A DNA stretch of 64,000 nucleotides from Lepidostoma basale (Eukaryota; Arthropoda; Insecta; Trichoptera; Lepidostomatidae): assembly GCA_022606425.2 (NCBI GenBank), contig JAHDVF020001336.1, forward strand, positions 930,001-994,000, given 5' to 3'. This document shows, piece after piece, positions 1 to 60,385 of this stretch (its first letter is position 1; each line of letters starts with the position of its first letter). The translations under genes and the position numbers were made by a program. Below the pieces are notes generated by a model. That model worked only from the letters and a program-made list of their open reading frames with translations, did no database searches and was not told where the DNA came from.

Positions 1-205
1 TGCAGATGTCAAGAATTGGGTCGATGTCTGGATTACCTCAAAAGACGAGGCGTTTTTTTGATGATGGATTCATCTATTGCCAGAAAGATGGGAAAAGTAG
101 TGTCTAACGATGGAAAATATGTTGATTGATGTGTTTTTTATTTTACCTTTCAAATAAATGCGAATTTCATACAAAAACGGACCGAATTTTCCGAAACACC
201 CAATA
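1..205 (+). pseudogene. Mariner transposase C-terminal relic and 3' terminal sequence
   Basis: In frame from base 10 it reads NWVDVWITSKDEAFF then DGKSSVSNDGKYVD, a decayed mariner C-terminus. The AT-rich tail ending near 205 would be the inverted-repeat side. Nearly the same sequence recurs at 63480-63690. Confidence 0.6.
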
Positions 206-479
206 GAATAGAGAATGACAAAGAAGATGTGCAATCACTCCCCCTAGCTGCATTTGTAGCGCTGGTTGTGTCCGAGAAAGAGGATCTCGAAAGACAGAGG
301 AAGAAGTCGAGAGAACAGATCTGACGTATTAAAGAACAAATAGATGCTCATAGCGCAAATGTTTAAATTCAGGTATGTACCATGAGCATAGGAGTCCAAG
401 TGCGTGTTGGTCTAGTCAGTAAAAATCTGACACGGGCTAGAAGAAAACGTAATATTATACAAATAAAAAACGGCATTAC

Positions 480-51080
<50,601 letters not shown>

Positions 51081-51099
51081 TTTGCTTTCACATTAGGAT

Positions 51100-51925
51100 T
51101 ATCTCATGTAAACACACCCACTCCCTAACACCGAGACTGTATATTCCTGGGTAGGAATTAATTTATTTGCAAATCTTATTTAAAATTCATACCTGGCAAT
51201 AAAATTGTTCATAGAAGTATCTAAAAACAAAATGCGTTCTAATTTTGAAATATTTACACAGATTTTTACTTTTATACTATCTGTTATGCGTTGGAATGTT
51301 GTTTATGGAAGTATATATATTTTTTATCTAGAAAAGTCTAAATGTTGATTTTGGAGAAAGCAAAATGGCAGACGATTTTAATGTAACACGTGATGCACTT
51401 GATAGAGATTGCACTTTTTGACGCATACAACACTTTTGCACTTGTTCGCACGCAGAACTACATGTCTGCAAAATATACACTACGAATTGCGCACTATAAA
51501 TATCAATTCACAAAGATATTTCTTAAATGATATGAATATTGAAACTTGCAATACAACACTGAAGCCTTAGAAAAATGTATAAAAAGTATTAAAGAGAGAT
51601 AACTCAATTATCAGAGATAAAAACCTGATATTAATCAATAACTAAAACTTAAATTGATAAAAGAAAATGTTTGGCGAATATATCGGTGTTACGTAGTCAC
51701 AAACGACACAAGTGAATTTTAGCAGAAAAAATCACATCTCTGCACTCGGCAGAGATAATTGTCTGAAGTAAACATTGGGTAGCTTTATCAAGGTCTCTAG
51801 TGAGCGCCTGAGATAAGGTACAAAGTCAACAGACCTGACATACATCTCTGGCAGGGCGACCAGGATCAAAAATACATTTCTTAATTTATATGTAGACCTC
51901 ACTTTGTAGTTAAACATTGTAAACT
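51100..51925. promoter_or_regulatory. Upstream region of Nedd4 exon 1a (position only)
   Basis: AT-rich, about 800 bases to the right of the exon 1a start. I see no TATA box, initiator or CpG-rich block I would defend; listed only because a promoter should lie here if exon 1a is real. Confidence 0.25.
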
Positions 51926-51979
51926 TAAAGACATAAAATAAAACAACACTTTGTATTCAAACACAATATGGTTATTATA

Positions 51980-52612
51980 TTAGGTCCTTACATATGAAAT
52001 TGGCGTTTTGTATGGAAGGAACATAAAGTTGATTTTTTTTAATATAATATATTTATTTAATCAAAGTATGTACCATTGCTATCTATGCACTTTTGCCATC
52101 TCATAGGTAGTTCATCGATCCCTTTACTAAAAAAATCATTCGGAAGGGAATCAATAAAATCTTTGAAGTCGGTTTGGACTGCCCCATCGGAGTTGATTTT
52201 TTTCCCTTGCAAGAAAATATCCAAATTTCGAAAAAAATAGCAATCTGTTGGGGCAAGGTCCGGAGAGTACGGTGGATGTCTTAGATATTCCAATTGAAGC
52301 TCTTCTAATTTGGTAGCCGTCTGTTGTGCAGTGTGTGGTCTAGCGTTATCATGAAGCAGCAGTGGCCTAGAGCGATTAACCAGCCTCGGTTGTTTAGCAG
52401 CTAGCTTTTCCATCATGGTTTGCAGTTGCTGACAATAGACATCTGCCGTAATCGTCTGGCCAGATTTAAGAAAGCTGTAGTGAACGACACCAGCACTAGT
52501 CCACCAAACGCTCACAAGTAACTTTTTTAGAGTCAATTTTCGCTTGGGGCATGGTTTGGCTGGTTCGGCAGGGTTCAGCCATTGCGATGAGCGCTTCCGA
52601 TTAAGGACCTAA
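51980..52612 (-). pseudogene. Internally deleted mariner inside the hammerhead element
   Basis: Left end TTAGGTCCTTACATATGAAA; right end keeps only TTAGGTCCTTAA before it runs into transposase codons. The frame reads NRKRSSQWLNPAEPAKPCPK, TLKKLLVSVWWTSAGVVHYS, LLHDNARPHTAQQT, HPPYSPDLAPTD (DD34D) and MRWQKCIDSNGTYFD. The N-terminal DNA-binding half and first Asp are gone. TA flanks at 51978-51979 and 52613-52614. Confidence 0.92.
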
Positions 52613-52670
52613 TAATTAATGCCAACTAGTTTCACTTGGACCCAAGCTTCATCAGGGCAATATAATCAAA
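52613..52670 (-). ncRNA. Hammerhead-ribozyme-like motif, minus copy
   Basis: Minus strand CTGATGA (52655-52649), stem II GCTTG/CAAGT (52647-52643 with 52638-52634), GAAAC (52633-52629), TA, GTT (52626-52624). Inner stem I is TGCC/GGCA (52659-52656 with 52623-52620). The outer stem I strand is displaced by the mariner. Confidence 0.65.
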
Positions 52671-52721
52671 TCTAATCAGTTTCTTTTCTCAAAAGATATT
52701 ATAAACAACAATTATAGTTTA

Positions 52722-52850
52722 AGGCATCTATTGAGAACAGGTAAAATAAAAATAAAATATATAATACCAGGAAAGCATGAGAGATGGTTCGACATTACGA
52801 ATACAAGATACTCTCCAAATTTTAAAAAGTATGTCTTCTGAACGTGCTCT
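52722..52850. repeat. Interspersed repeat shared with 23570-23700
   Basis: GGCATCTATTGAGAACAGGT, GCATGAGAGATGGTTCGACA and TATGTCTTCTGAACGTGCT; same order as the other copy. Confidence 0.6.
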
Positions 52851-53059
52851 TCTCACCGGCATCACCAGAGGCAGGTTGGTTCTGCACGCTGGGACATAAA
52901 ACAGTCTGCTGACGATGTAGAAGATAACCATCTGGAACATAAAGATGAATAGCCTCTAAGATAACGGAGTTCTCAAAGGATCCCCTGATAAGTATGAAGA
53001 AATGGGTAAGTGTGCACCCATCCCTTCTTATCTGCATATAACTGAGTTTATTATTATCT

Positions 53060-53328
53060 TAATTAACTAACTAACTAACCATCACGCCGTCTCCCGTAGG
53101 GAGAGGCAGAAAGAATGGACTGCCACACTTTTAATTCGCGCGTCGATTTCTCTGACTCCTCACGTGTCTGACATTCAATATTTGATTTATTTGATCATGC
53201 CACGTTTTCTTCTGTCTTCCTCTATTTCAGGTTTCATTTATAATGTTAACATATACTTTTTTACCATTCTTTCTTCATTCATATTTTCATGTGTCCAAAC
53301 CATCTTAATGATCTTTTCATTATTTTAA
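53060..53328 (-). pseudogene. RTE family A 3' fragment between two hammerhead copies
   Basis: (TAAC)n tail at 53066, then deletions of the C-terminal blocks. It ends where the plus hammerhead begins. Confidence 0.75.
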
Positions 53329-53329
53329 G

Positions 53330-53391
53330 TTATTATATTGCCCTGATGAAGCTTGGGTACAAGTGAAACTAGTTGGCACCAATTATAATAA
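53330..53391 (+). ncRNA. Hammerhead-ribozyme-like motif, plus copy, full core
   Basis: CTGATGA at 53343-53349; stem II GCTTG/CAAGT (53351-53355 with 53360-53364) closed by loop GGTA; GAAAC at 53365-53369; cleavage triplet GTT at 53372-53374. Stem I is TGCC/GGCA (53339-53342 with 53375-53378), an internal loop, then TTATTATA/TATAATAA (53330-53337 with 53384-53391). Every invariant hammerhead base is present as I know the consensus; helix III is only one or two pairs, as in retroelement-linked forms. Activity is inferred. Confidence 0.7.
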
Positions 53392-53574
53392 CCATACCGT
53401 GGTTAAATACAAAGTGTTTTATTATTACTATACTATATTTATAATTTTTTTAAAAATATATTGGCAATCTAAATAAATAAATATTTCTTTTCAATATAAA
53501 TCTTAAAACTGCCCTTCGAGATCAACTTTTTTAGTGTATATTAAATAATATAAATTTTTATTTTATATATACCG

Positions 53575-53750
53575 ACGCTTATCTATGGATGTGAAGCATG
53601 GATCTGGCAAAAAAGAATGAAAGTAGAATAAATAGAATAGAAATGAGATCTCTTAGACGGATATGTGGAAATCTGTGTATGATAGTCTCCAATGAAAATA
53701 TAAAAAGTGAATGCAGTGCGAATGAAAGTGTTATAAACTTTAAAAAAAGC
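53575..53750 (+). pseudogene. RTE family A fragment
   Basis: YGCEAWIWQKRMKVE-like start, IEMRSLRRICGN and SNENIKSECSANESVIN, both ends truncated. Confidence 0.75.
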
Positions 53751-53829
53751 AATATTTTATTTTTACAAATTTTAATTTTTTTAAAATTGATTCAAGCAGT
53801 CTAACTGTACTTCTCAGTCCCTCAAACGT

Positions 53830-56540
53830 AACTACCTGAGTGCATACATACTGTCGGAGCAGACTCCTGGCGCAAGTATCGTAAAGCCGAAGCAACAAAC
53901 ACCTTAAATTTTTCAAGATTAGAACAAAGCGGAAAATTGTTAGAAAATGATCTTTTAAAAAAGTCGGTAACCATTTTGTAAGGTGGAGGCATTGCTGATT
54001 AAGCATAAGTTATTATTATGAATAAAGATAAAATAGCCCTTTTTCGAACGCCCAAAGTAGAATTAGCCTTATCTATCTAAATCTAAAATTCCCATTTATG
54101 GGTACATGGTGTATTTGGACTTTTGGTCACCCTGTTTCAGTTGTGGAGGAAAGGTTATCAGAAAGAAAAATCATCATACGGGAGCATGCCAACACAAGTC
54201 TCACTTGTTTATTTTCTTTCATTTGTTCACATGTTTTGAAGGAAAAAAAAAAAAACAATAGATCACAAAATTAAAATGATAAAATGAATTAAACTCTACT
54301 GCAGGTTGCGAATCATACCTCAAATATATTTTAAATAATGTAAAAGAAGAAATCCAGAGATTCAATGTGTATTTTTTTAAGATACTGACAGCCAATATCA
54401 CATAATGTAATAATATTTAATTTAATTCTCAAGTATGTAGTTCTAATTTTCTCCACCAGGGTGAATTCATTTGCATTTCGGCCCTCTAGTGTCAAAATAT
54501 GGCTTAATTAACAGTATTAATTATAATGTTTAACCATTAACTTGCATTGTTAAATAACATAGATAAAGACACCAGAAAATGGCAGTAAAGATGCACAGAA
54601 AAATTTACCAGTTAATAAAACTAAAAATTTAATGATTTTTCTGATTTAAAATAACTTCTAACAAAAAAAAAATAAACAAACTAATACATTATAAGAGAGC
54701 AGTGCCTAATAATAATATAATATGACACATCATTTTTCGACAGTTTATAGTTGAAAAAAATTCATATTAAATACTTTCTCAGCATTCCATTAAATACTTG
54801 AGGATTCATAGAAATAACAACTTTTAATAATTTTACTTTAACAACTATCATCAAACACTCCGTAAAATACTTCACAGATTCATAGAATGAAGACCTCAAA
54901 ACAAAAAAACATATTAAACATATCAATGTCATGAAATCATTTAAAAATAATAATAATAATTTTAAAAAATACTCCGTTAGTTTAAGTTTCAACTGAAAGC
55001 TTAATAATTTAAATGCTGCTTCATTCATTTGAGCCCTTTAGGAAAAAAATAAACATATAATTTAAAATGTAAAATGAATGAACTACTGATAAATTAGGAA
55101 TTTCTATTTATATTTCTGGTAGAGTCTGTTCACGATAGGGAGATCATTTGCAATAGTATGAATGACAGTGCGTTTACAAAAACTCTAGATGCTATTTTTA
55201 TTTAATTTTTTTATGATTGCAAAACCAAAAAAAACGTTCAATTGTTTATTCACACATTGAAATAAATAAACATATTATTTTTTTATTAACAAAAATGCTA
55301 TTGGCTTAATTGTAATAATTATCAAAATTATGTTGATTAAAATTTTAATTTGTTAATTATTTTTTTCTTGGAAAAGCAACTAAGGGTGAGACTAATAATA
55401 ATAATGATACTTTTTTTTCCTTTAGTGGTTTTTATTATTACAATATTTGATCCTTGCAGGTGTTTATCTCTAGTATATTATAAAATTTATTTCTTGATTA
55501 TGTATTTAAACTGTACAGAGCCGACTCAGTCAATATAGGATTAATCAATAATAAAAATAATATGCATTTCAAAAATACTCCTGCAAAATGAGTATTTTTC
55601 GAATCACCAAGTATACGAGATGCCAAAGAATGCCAAATACGTGCGGTTCCCTCCATGTCTCAGAACGTACTGACGCCGCGCGGCTCATTTAACTCGGTAA
55701 CCAAAAAACTATCACCACACTCATACATCGATACGAGATCTTCAATTTGTGAATGAACTCTAATTATATTTTATTTCACTACTTCTATAATCACATGTTT
55801 CATTCCCAATTTATCCTTCAATTAGCGATCTATCATGAATCAGTTCTGTATTTCTTCGTCCCTAGGCCACTTTCGTTGTGAATATGATTTAGATAGCAAA
55901 CAGGTAGATCGCATCCCACAGTAGCACAAAAATAAATAATCATCCAAACCCGCTGGCAACTCTAAGATCACAATGTATTATTATTAAAAGAAACATTTAT
56001 CAAATAATTAGTAAAATCGACAAAATTTTCAAATTAGCACTTGGTACATAATAATTACAGTTAATAAAATATCGGTGGAGACGAATACAAACCAGGTACA
56101 TACATACAATCGAACAAATCAATTACAGTCAATTTATTTTAAAAAGTTCTTCAAAGATTATCTCATACAGAACTCCGGAATAAGTGATGTTTTTTAAAAA
56201 AAAAGGGTAAATTAACACTACATTTTTTAAATCAATTTGGAACATTTCACAGTAACAATAAATTTAAGTATGCCTCTATAAAATGTCATAATGGGCCATG
56301 TTGCCAATGACATCAGCAACACTCCTACCAAGTTTATCTCTGTAGCGTCCACAAGTGGTCTCTTAGACCTCACAAATCCTGAGCAATATAACCATTGACA
56401 TTATTATGTGTGTCATAGCTAATAAAGAGTGGACGAATGGCAAATTTCCAGCGTCAAAAAACTGGATTCGCCTGAATAAGGGAAGGCAACCCCAACAGAA
56501 AATCCTCCAGAGAAGGCAAGGGGAAAAAACCACTCTAGAT
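53830..56540. other. Intergenic AT-rich stretch, no gene seen
   Basis: Mostly AT-rich. A slightly GC-richer patch at 55620-55720 (GTGCGGTTCCCTCCATGTCT, GACGCCGCGCGGCTCATTTA) could be an untranslated exon or promoter but has no supporting splice or ORF. Confidence 0.5.
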
Positions 56541-56554
56541 ATCGTTCCCTAGAT

Positions 56555-57346
56555 CAGGGGTCGGCGAGAGCGTCTCCCGGGCCGCATGCGACTCTTTGCA
56601 TAGATGTTGCGGCTCTTTGAATATAAACTCTAATTTCACCTAAAGAAGTAAATTGCGGTAATGAACTTCATCATCAAAGTAACTAACAGCATCTTGCCTG
56701 ACACATATGAAACGTTAAAAAAACTAGCTTTTGGTATTCTCACAATCTTTGACTCTATGTTCTATCTATTTTCAACTATGAACCAAATAAAAAATAAACT
56801 TAGAAGAATAACGGATAAAAATTTACAGTCATGTATTCAAATTAAAATAAGTAGCTATTTGCCAGCAATAGTAAAGCTATCATAGCGATGCATGGACACC
56901 ATTCTAATTAAATTTTTAAATAAAACATCTGGAATTTTTTATTCCTTAAAAATCCATATCCTGTACATATAAATATTACATATATGTGACTCTCTGGTAC
57001 CTTTTTTATCCTGTTTCCATGACAATTTGACTCTTATTGCCGTTGTTATAGTGGAAATATAATTTTATTATTCTGGAAATGCATTAGTTTCGTTTGAGAA
57101 ATATGTTCCTAAGTTTTTTTTCACGCTGTAACAATTCGCATAGAACAATGTCGTTACTAGACGAAGTATGATTTTTAGGTTGGCTCAAATTTACAAATTT
57201 CAAATATCTATCTGTGGAACAGAGTGATTTTCCGTTTTCTTTTTACGAAATTAACCTTATAATTATTTTGTTTCATGTTTTAATAACGATAATTTCTTCT
57301 TCTTCTTCCTCTTGTTCTATGTTGTATTGTCAATTGCCGACCCCTG
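56555..57346 (+). mobile_element. Decayed hAT transposon, 8-bp target duplication
   Basis: Ends CAGGGGTCGGCGA and, inverted, CAGGGGTCGGCAA; flanks CCCTAGAT and CCCTAGGT (7 of 8). Holds the relic at 56661-56885. Confidence 0.88.
56661..56885 (+). pseudogene. hAT transposase C-terminal dimerisation remnant
   Basis: YETLKKLAFGILTIFDSMFY, STMNQIKNKLRRITDKNLQS and CIQIKISSYLPAIVKLS match the order of the hAT dimerisation region, with the usual FGSTYLCE segment degenerated. Catalytic domain absent. Confidence 0.8.
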
Positions 57347-57472
57347 CCCTAGGTCATCACTAAGAGGAATCAAATACTCTGACCTGACATAGAACCAGAG
57401 GGGGGGGGGGAATAATAATAAATTATAAATCTTATTTGAATATCCTGCTAATAGCATAGATTACATATTTAA

Positions 57473-57854
57473 CCCTTAGACCACTACACAAACATTACTC
57501 TATCCTCATTGCTATATAGCACATTCTCTGTCAGGGCTTTTTTTTTAAATGACACTTTTAAAACAACCTTTCTTTCAAACCAAATTATTATAGCAATTTC
57601 TTCTATATTCACATTTGAATTACTTTTTTTAAACATTGTATTTTGAAAACACTTCTTTGCACCTTTCACAAACATGTTTTGAGACACAGACATCCCTTTT
57701 TCAGTGTACAAATCAATGAATTTTAACCTCATTACATCAATAATTTATTTTATTACTATCTTATTCAAATATCAAAGAATGAATAAACACACACGAGATC
57801 TTGATGACTTAAATCTGATTAATCTGACTAAAGTCAGTCGGAGCGGACAAAGGG
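57473..57854 (-). mobile_element. piggyBac-like remnant with TTAA duplication
   Basis: CCC at 57473 and GGG at 57852-57854 are each flanked by TTAA (57469-57472 and 57855-57858). An 82-codon minus frame includes NIEEIAIIIWFERKVVLKVS, reminiscent of the piggyBac VVKWxDNKxV block. Confidence 0.65.
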
Positions 57855-58489
57855 TTAATATAGAAAAAATAATAATAATAAAAAACATTTAGAAATACAC
57901 ATTAATAAAATTACAAAAAAATATACAATTTCACAGTCTTGTACCCAAATAATGTAATTTTTATTATCATTTATTTACTAATTATTTAATATATCATAGT
58001 CAGGTACCGTAACGTGAAAATCATGTCGACAAATGATTGAAATCTTAAAAAAAAATATACATTTTGATAGTCAACACAGAATATATTTCACGTACCCCCT
58101 TTTAAAAAAAACATCACTTATGTCAGGTTAACATTTATATTCGGAAATAAACAAATACATAGCAGTTAATTAAATAAACAATAAGTACGAAAAGTGAACG
58201 AGACAAATAATTTATCGACACGTCGGCGACACATTTGACTTCATACAACACTCGGAGAATGATTGTCTCATAATGATTTTATAAGAGCTTTAACTCTCCC
58301 TTCCCTATGATGGGTATCTTCTACACGTTGCTTCTAATAACCGTCAATATCTCTATAAATATCATAAACACAAGGTTAAAATTTTAGGTATTCCTCCATA
58401 ACATATTTACGCATTGATTTAAAAAATAATAATCAGAATTTATCGGGTACATCGGAGGTATTTTGTGAACATCGGAAACAAATTCACGT

Positions 58490-58640
58490 ATAAACAGCGC
58501 TGAGTGCACGACACTATATTCGCATCTCACTCTTGCATACCACTGTGGAAGCGCGAGGAGCTCAATGTTCTCACTGCCGCCGGCAGTACCTCTCGGGCTT
58601 GCAACCAGAGTGGATCTATGCCCGTTCCGTGAGCGTTGCC
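58490..58640. other. GC-richer island in the intergenic region
   Basis: CACTGTGGAAGCGCGAGGAG and CTCACTGCCGCCGGCAGTAC stand out from AT-rich flanks. Could be an untranslated first exon or promoter for Nedd4; no direct support. Confidence 0.3.
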
Positions 58641-58934
58641 AGATGTTTTTTTTAATGTTTTCAGCAAATAAATCTCAATTATTTTAATTTTTTACTTCAA
58701 TTATAATTAATTTAGGGGATATGAATGTTCTTTTTTTTCCGATTTAAAATCGCTAATTTTTGATCGGGTACTGACTACCCAACACCGGAACCCGCGTTTT
58801 TACTTTAGCACCGTAAGGGAAAGGTTAATAAAAGCGTTTTGAAGGGCATATCCTCACGTTTAAAATTAGGTTGCATACAGTGACAATCTAATAAAATATT
58901 ACGTTGAGGCAAAGGCAGATACAGTCAGGGCCAA

Positions 58935-59126
58935 ATGAATTTTGAGGACTTCCGAGATGAAGACACTGAGGATGATAGCAGGCAAGACATTCACGAACAC
59001 GTGCACCATGTTCGGTATAAACAGCGACCGATCGTGGATTATGGTCGTAAAGTCAAATGGCTACCTATATTGTTAAATCACATTGAAGAAATGCAACTGC
59101 CAACGTGTCAAAATACTGCAAATTAA
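58935..59126 (+). CDS. Small unrecognised ORF (63 aa)
   Basis: MNFEDFRDEDTEDDSRQDIH then basic VRYKQRPIVDYGRKVKW and a stop before an A-rich run. The composition is less AT-driven than its neighbours and the acidic-to-basic switch looks protein-like. I do not recognise it; it may be an exon or a transposon remnant. Confidence 0.3.
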   Translation: MNFEDFRDEDTEDDSRQDIHEHVHHVRYKQRPIVDYGRKVKWLPILLNHIEEMQLPTCQNTAN

Positions 59127-59910
59127 AAAAAAAATCACCCTGTAAATCAAGAAATGGCAAAACCTACATTAAATCTGTGTCATTTTGGTAAATAGGTATA
59201 TTGTCATCAATGACTTATTTGTATAAGTGCCAAATTAAGTTTTGCAACACTTGTACAATATCAATATTTGAATTTTTTTAAAACTAATAATTAGTTTTCT
59301 AGCCATAAATATTTTCACCAAATCTTACGACATTTTAAGGCAAAACTGCAGACTTAAATCATTTTTTTAAATGTAATAAACCTCTTTACCTAAATGCTAC
59401 AGAAATGATCATCACATGTATTTGATTTTCAACTGACGTTGATATAAAGACTCTGGTTCATAAGCCAAATTAAAATTTAACCGCCGCTCTATAAAAAAAT
59501 GCAATATTCAACGAGACCGCACAAAACCGGTACGTTGATAAAAACGGCGATAACTAAATGCTCAATCGACCCATTAAAACTATTCAACTTTAAATATTTC
59601 TTTCAAATGTCAACATTGTATTAGAAACAATTATGGACAGTACGCGCACGTAACATAGTTCGATGAATCAGCTAAAACTAAATGTAAAAATTAGGAAAAT
59701 TGGCCAATACTCTGGTCGTCTATATAATAAAATACAACATACAATCGAAAGACACATTTTTTTTAACGAGACTGAAAAGACAATATTATTCAACACGTAA
59801 TTGTCTAAATGGTCTATAAAAAGGTACGCTTCGTTTAAAAATCTCGTTATCATTGTCGAATAAGTTTTTTTTTTTGGTTACTTCTTATTGCTTCAGTTTA
59901 CGTTTCCCGA

Positions 59911-60385
59911 TCAAGAATCGTTGGGATGTAAGGCAATGACGAACTTCGAACCGAAAGGCGAACTATACTGTATGCCGAGATCTGTGAAAATCTTTTGTGG
60001 TATTGCCATGTTGCAAAGATACAATTTCCCATTGTCAGGGGAGTGCGAGAGTGGTAACCCGGGTAAAAGGGAATACTTGGGTATTATTCCGGGAGTTCCG
60101 ACTGCGGATGGATCCAAAGCCAGCACTGGGGCACGGCTCTGGGCTGTCCACTCGGAGAGGTGGGGGTATGGAGTCGGGTCATCGTTGTCCTCGGAAAGAG
60201 CCGTGATGATAAGATCCACGGAAGGCAAATCCTGGATATTGGTGGTGATTTTGTTCCCGGTCATCTGGTAGACGTTGAGATGCTGCCGCAGAATTCCTTG
60301 GATGTCGGCTGCGGCCACCAGCACGACAGTTGACACACCGTGACATGCCAGGTGGCGGGCACATGTCACACCAACTGCCCCTTGT
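59911..60385 (-). CDS. Edc3: Edc3 terminal exon: YjeF_N second half and stop
   Basis: Encodes RQGAVGVTCARHLACHGVST, the nucleotide-fold glycine region, then DLIITALSED, APVLALDP, LPLSHSPDNGKLYLCNMAIP and SPFGSKFVIALHPNDS with a stop. It aligns block by block with the C-terminus of animal Edc3. Confidence 0.94.

Larger units (their letters stand above)
51930..52680 (-). mobile_element. Hammerhead-bearing element, minus copy, split by mariner
   Basis: Hammerhead at 52613-52670, then after the mariner ATAACCATATTGTG and AATACAAAGTGTT at 51950-51977. Removing the mariner and one TA gives the same order as the plus copy at 53330-53430. Confidence 0.7.

Noticed and set aside
59888..60271. 127-codon plus-strand ORF
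   Set aside because: Antisense of the terminal Edc3 exon.
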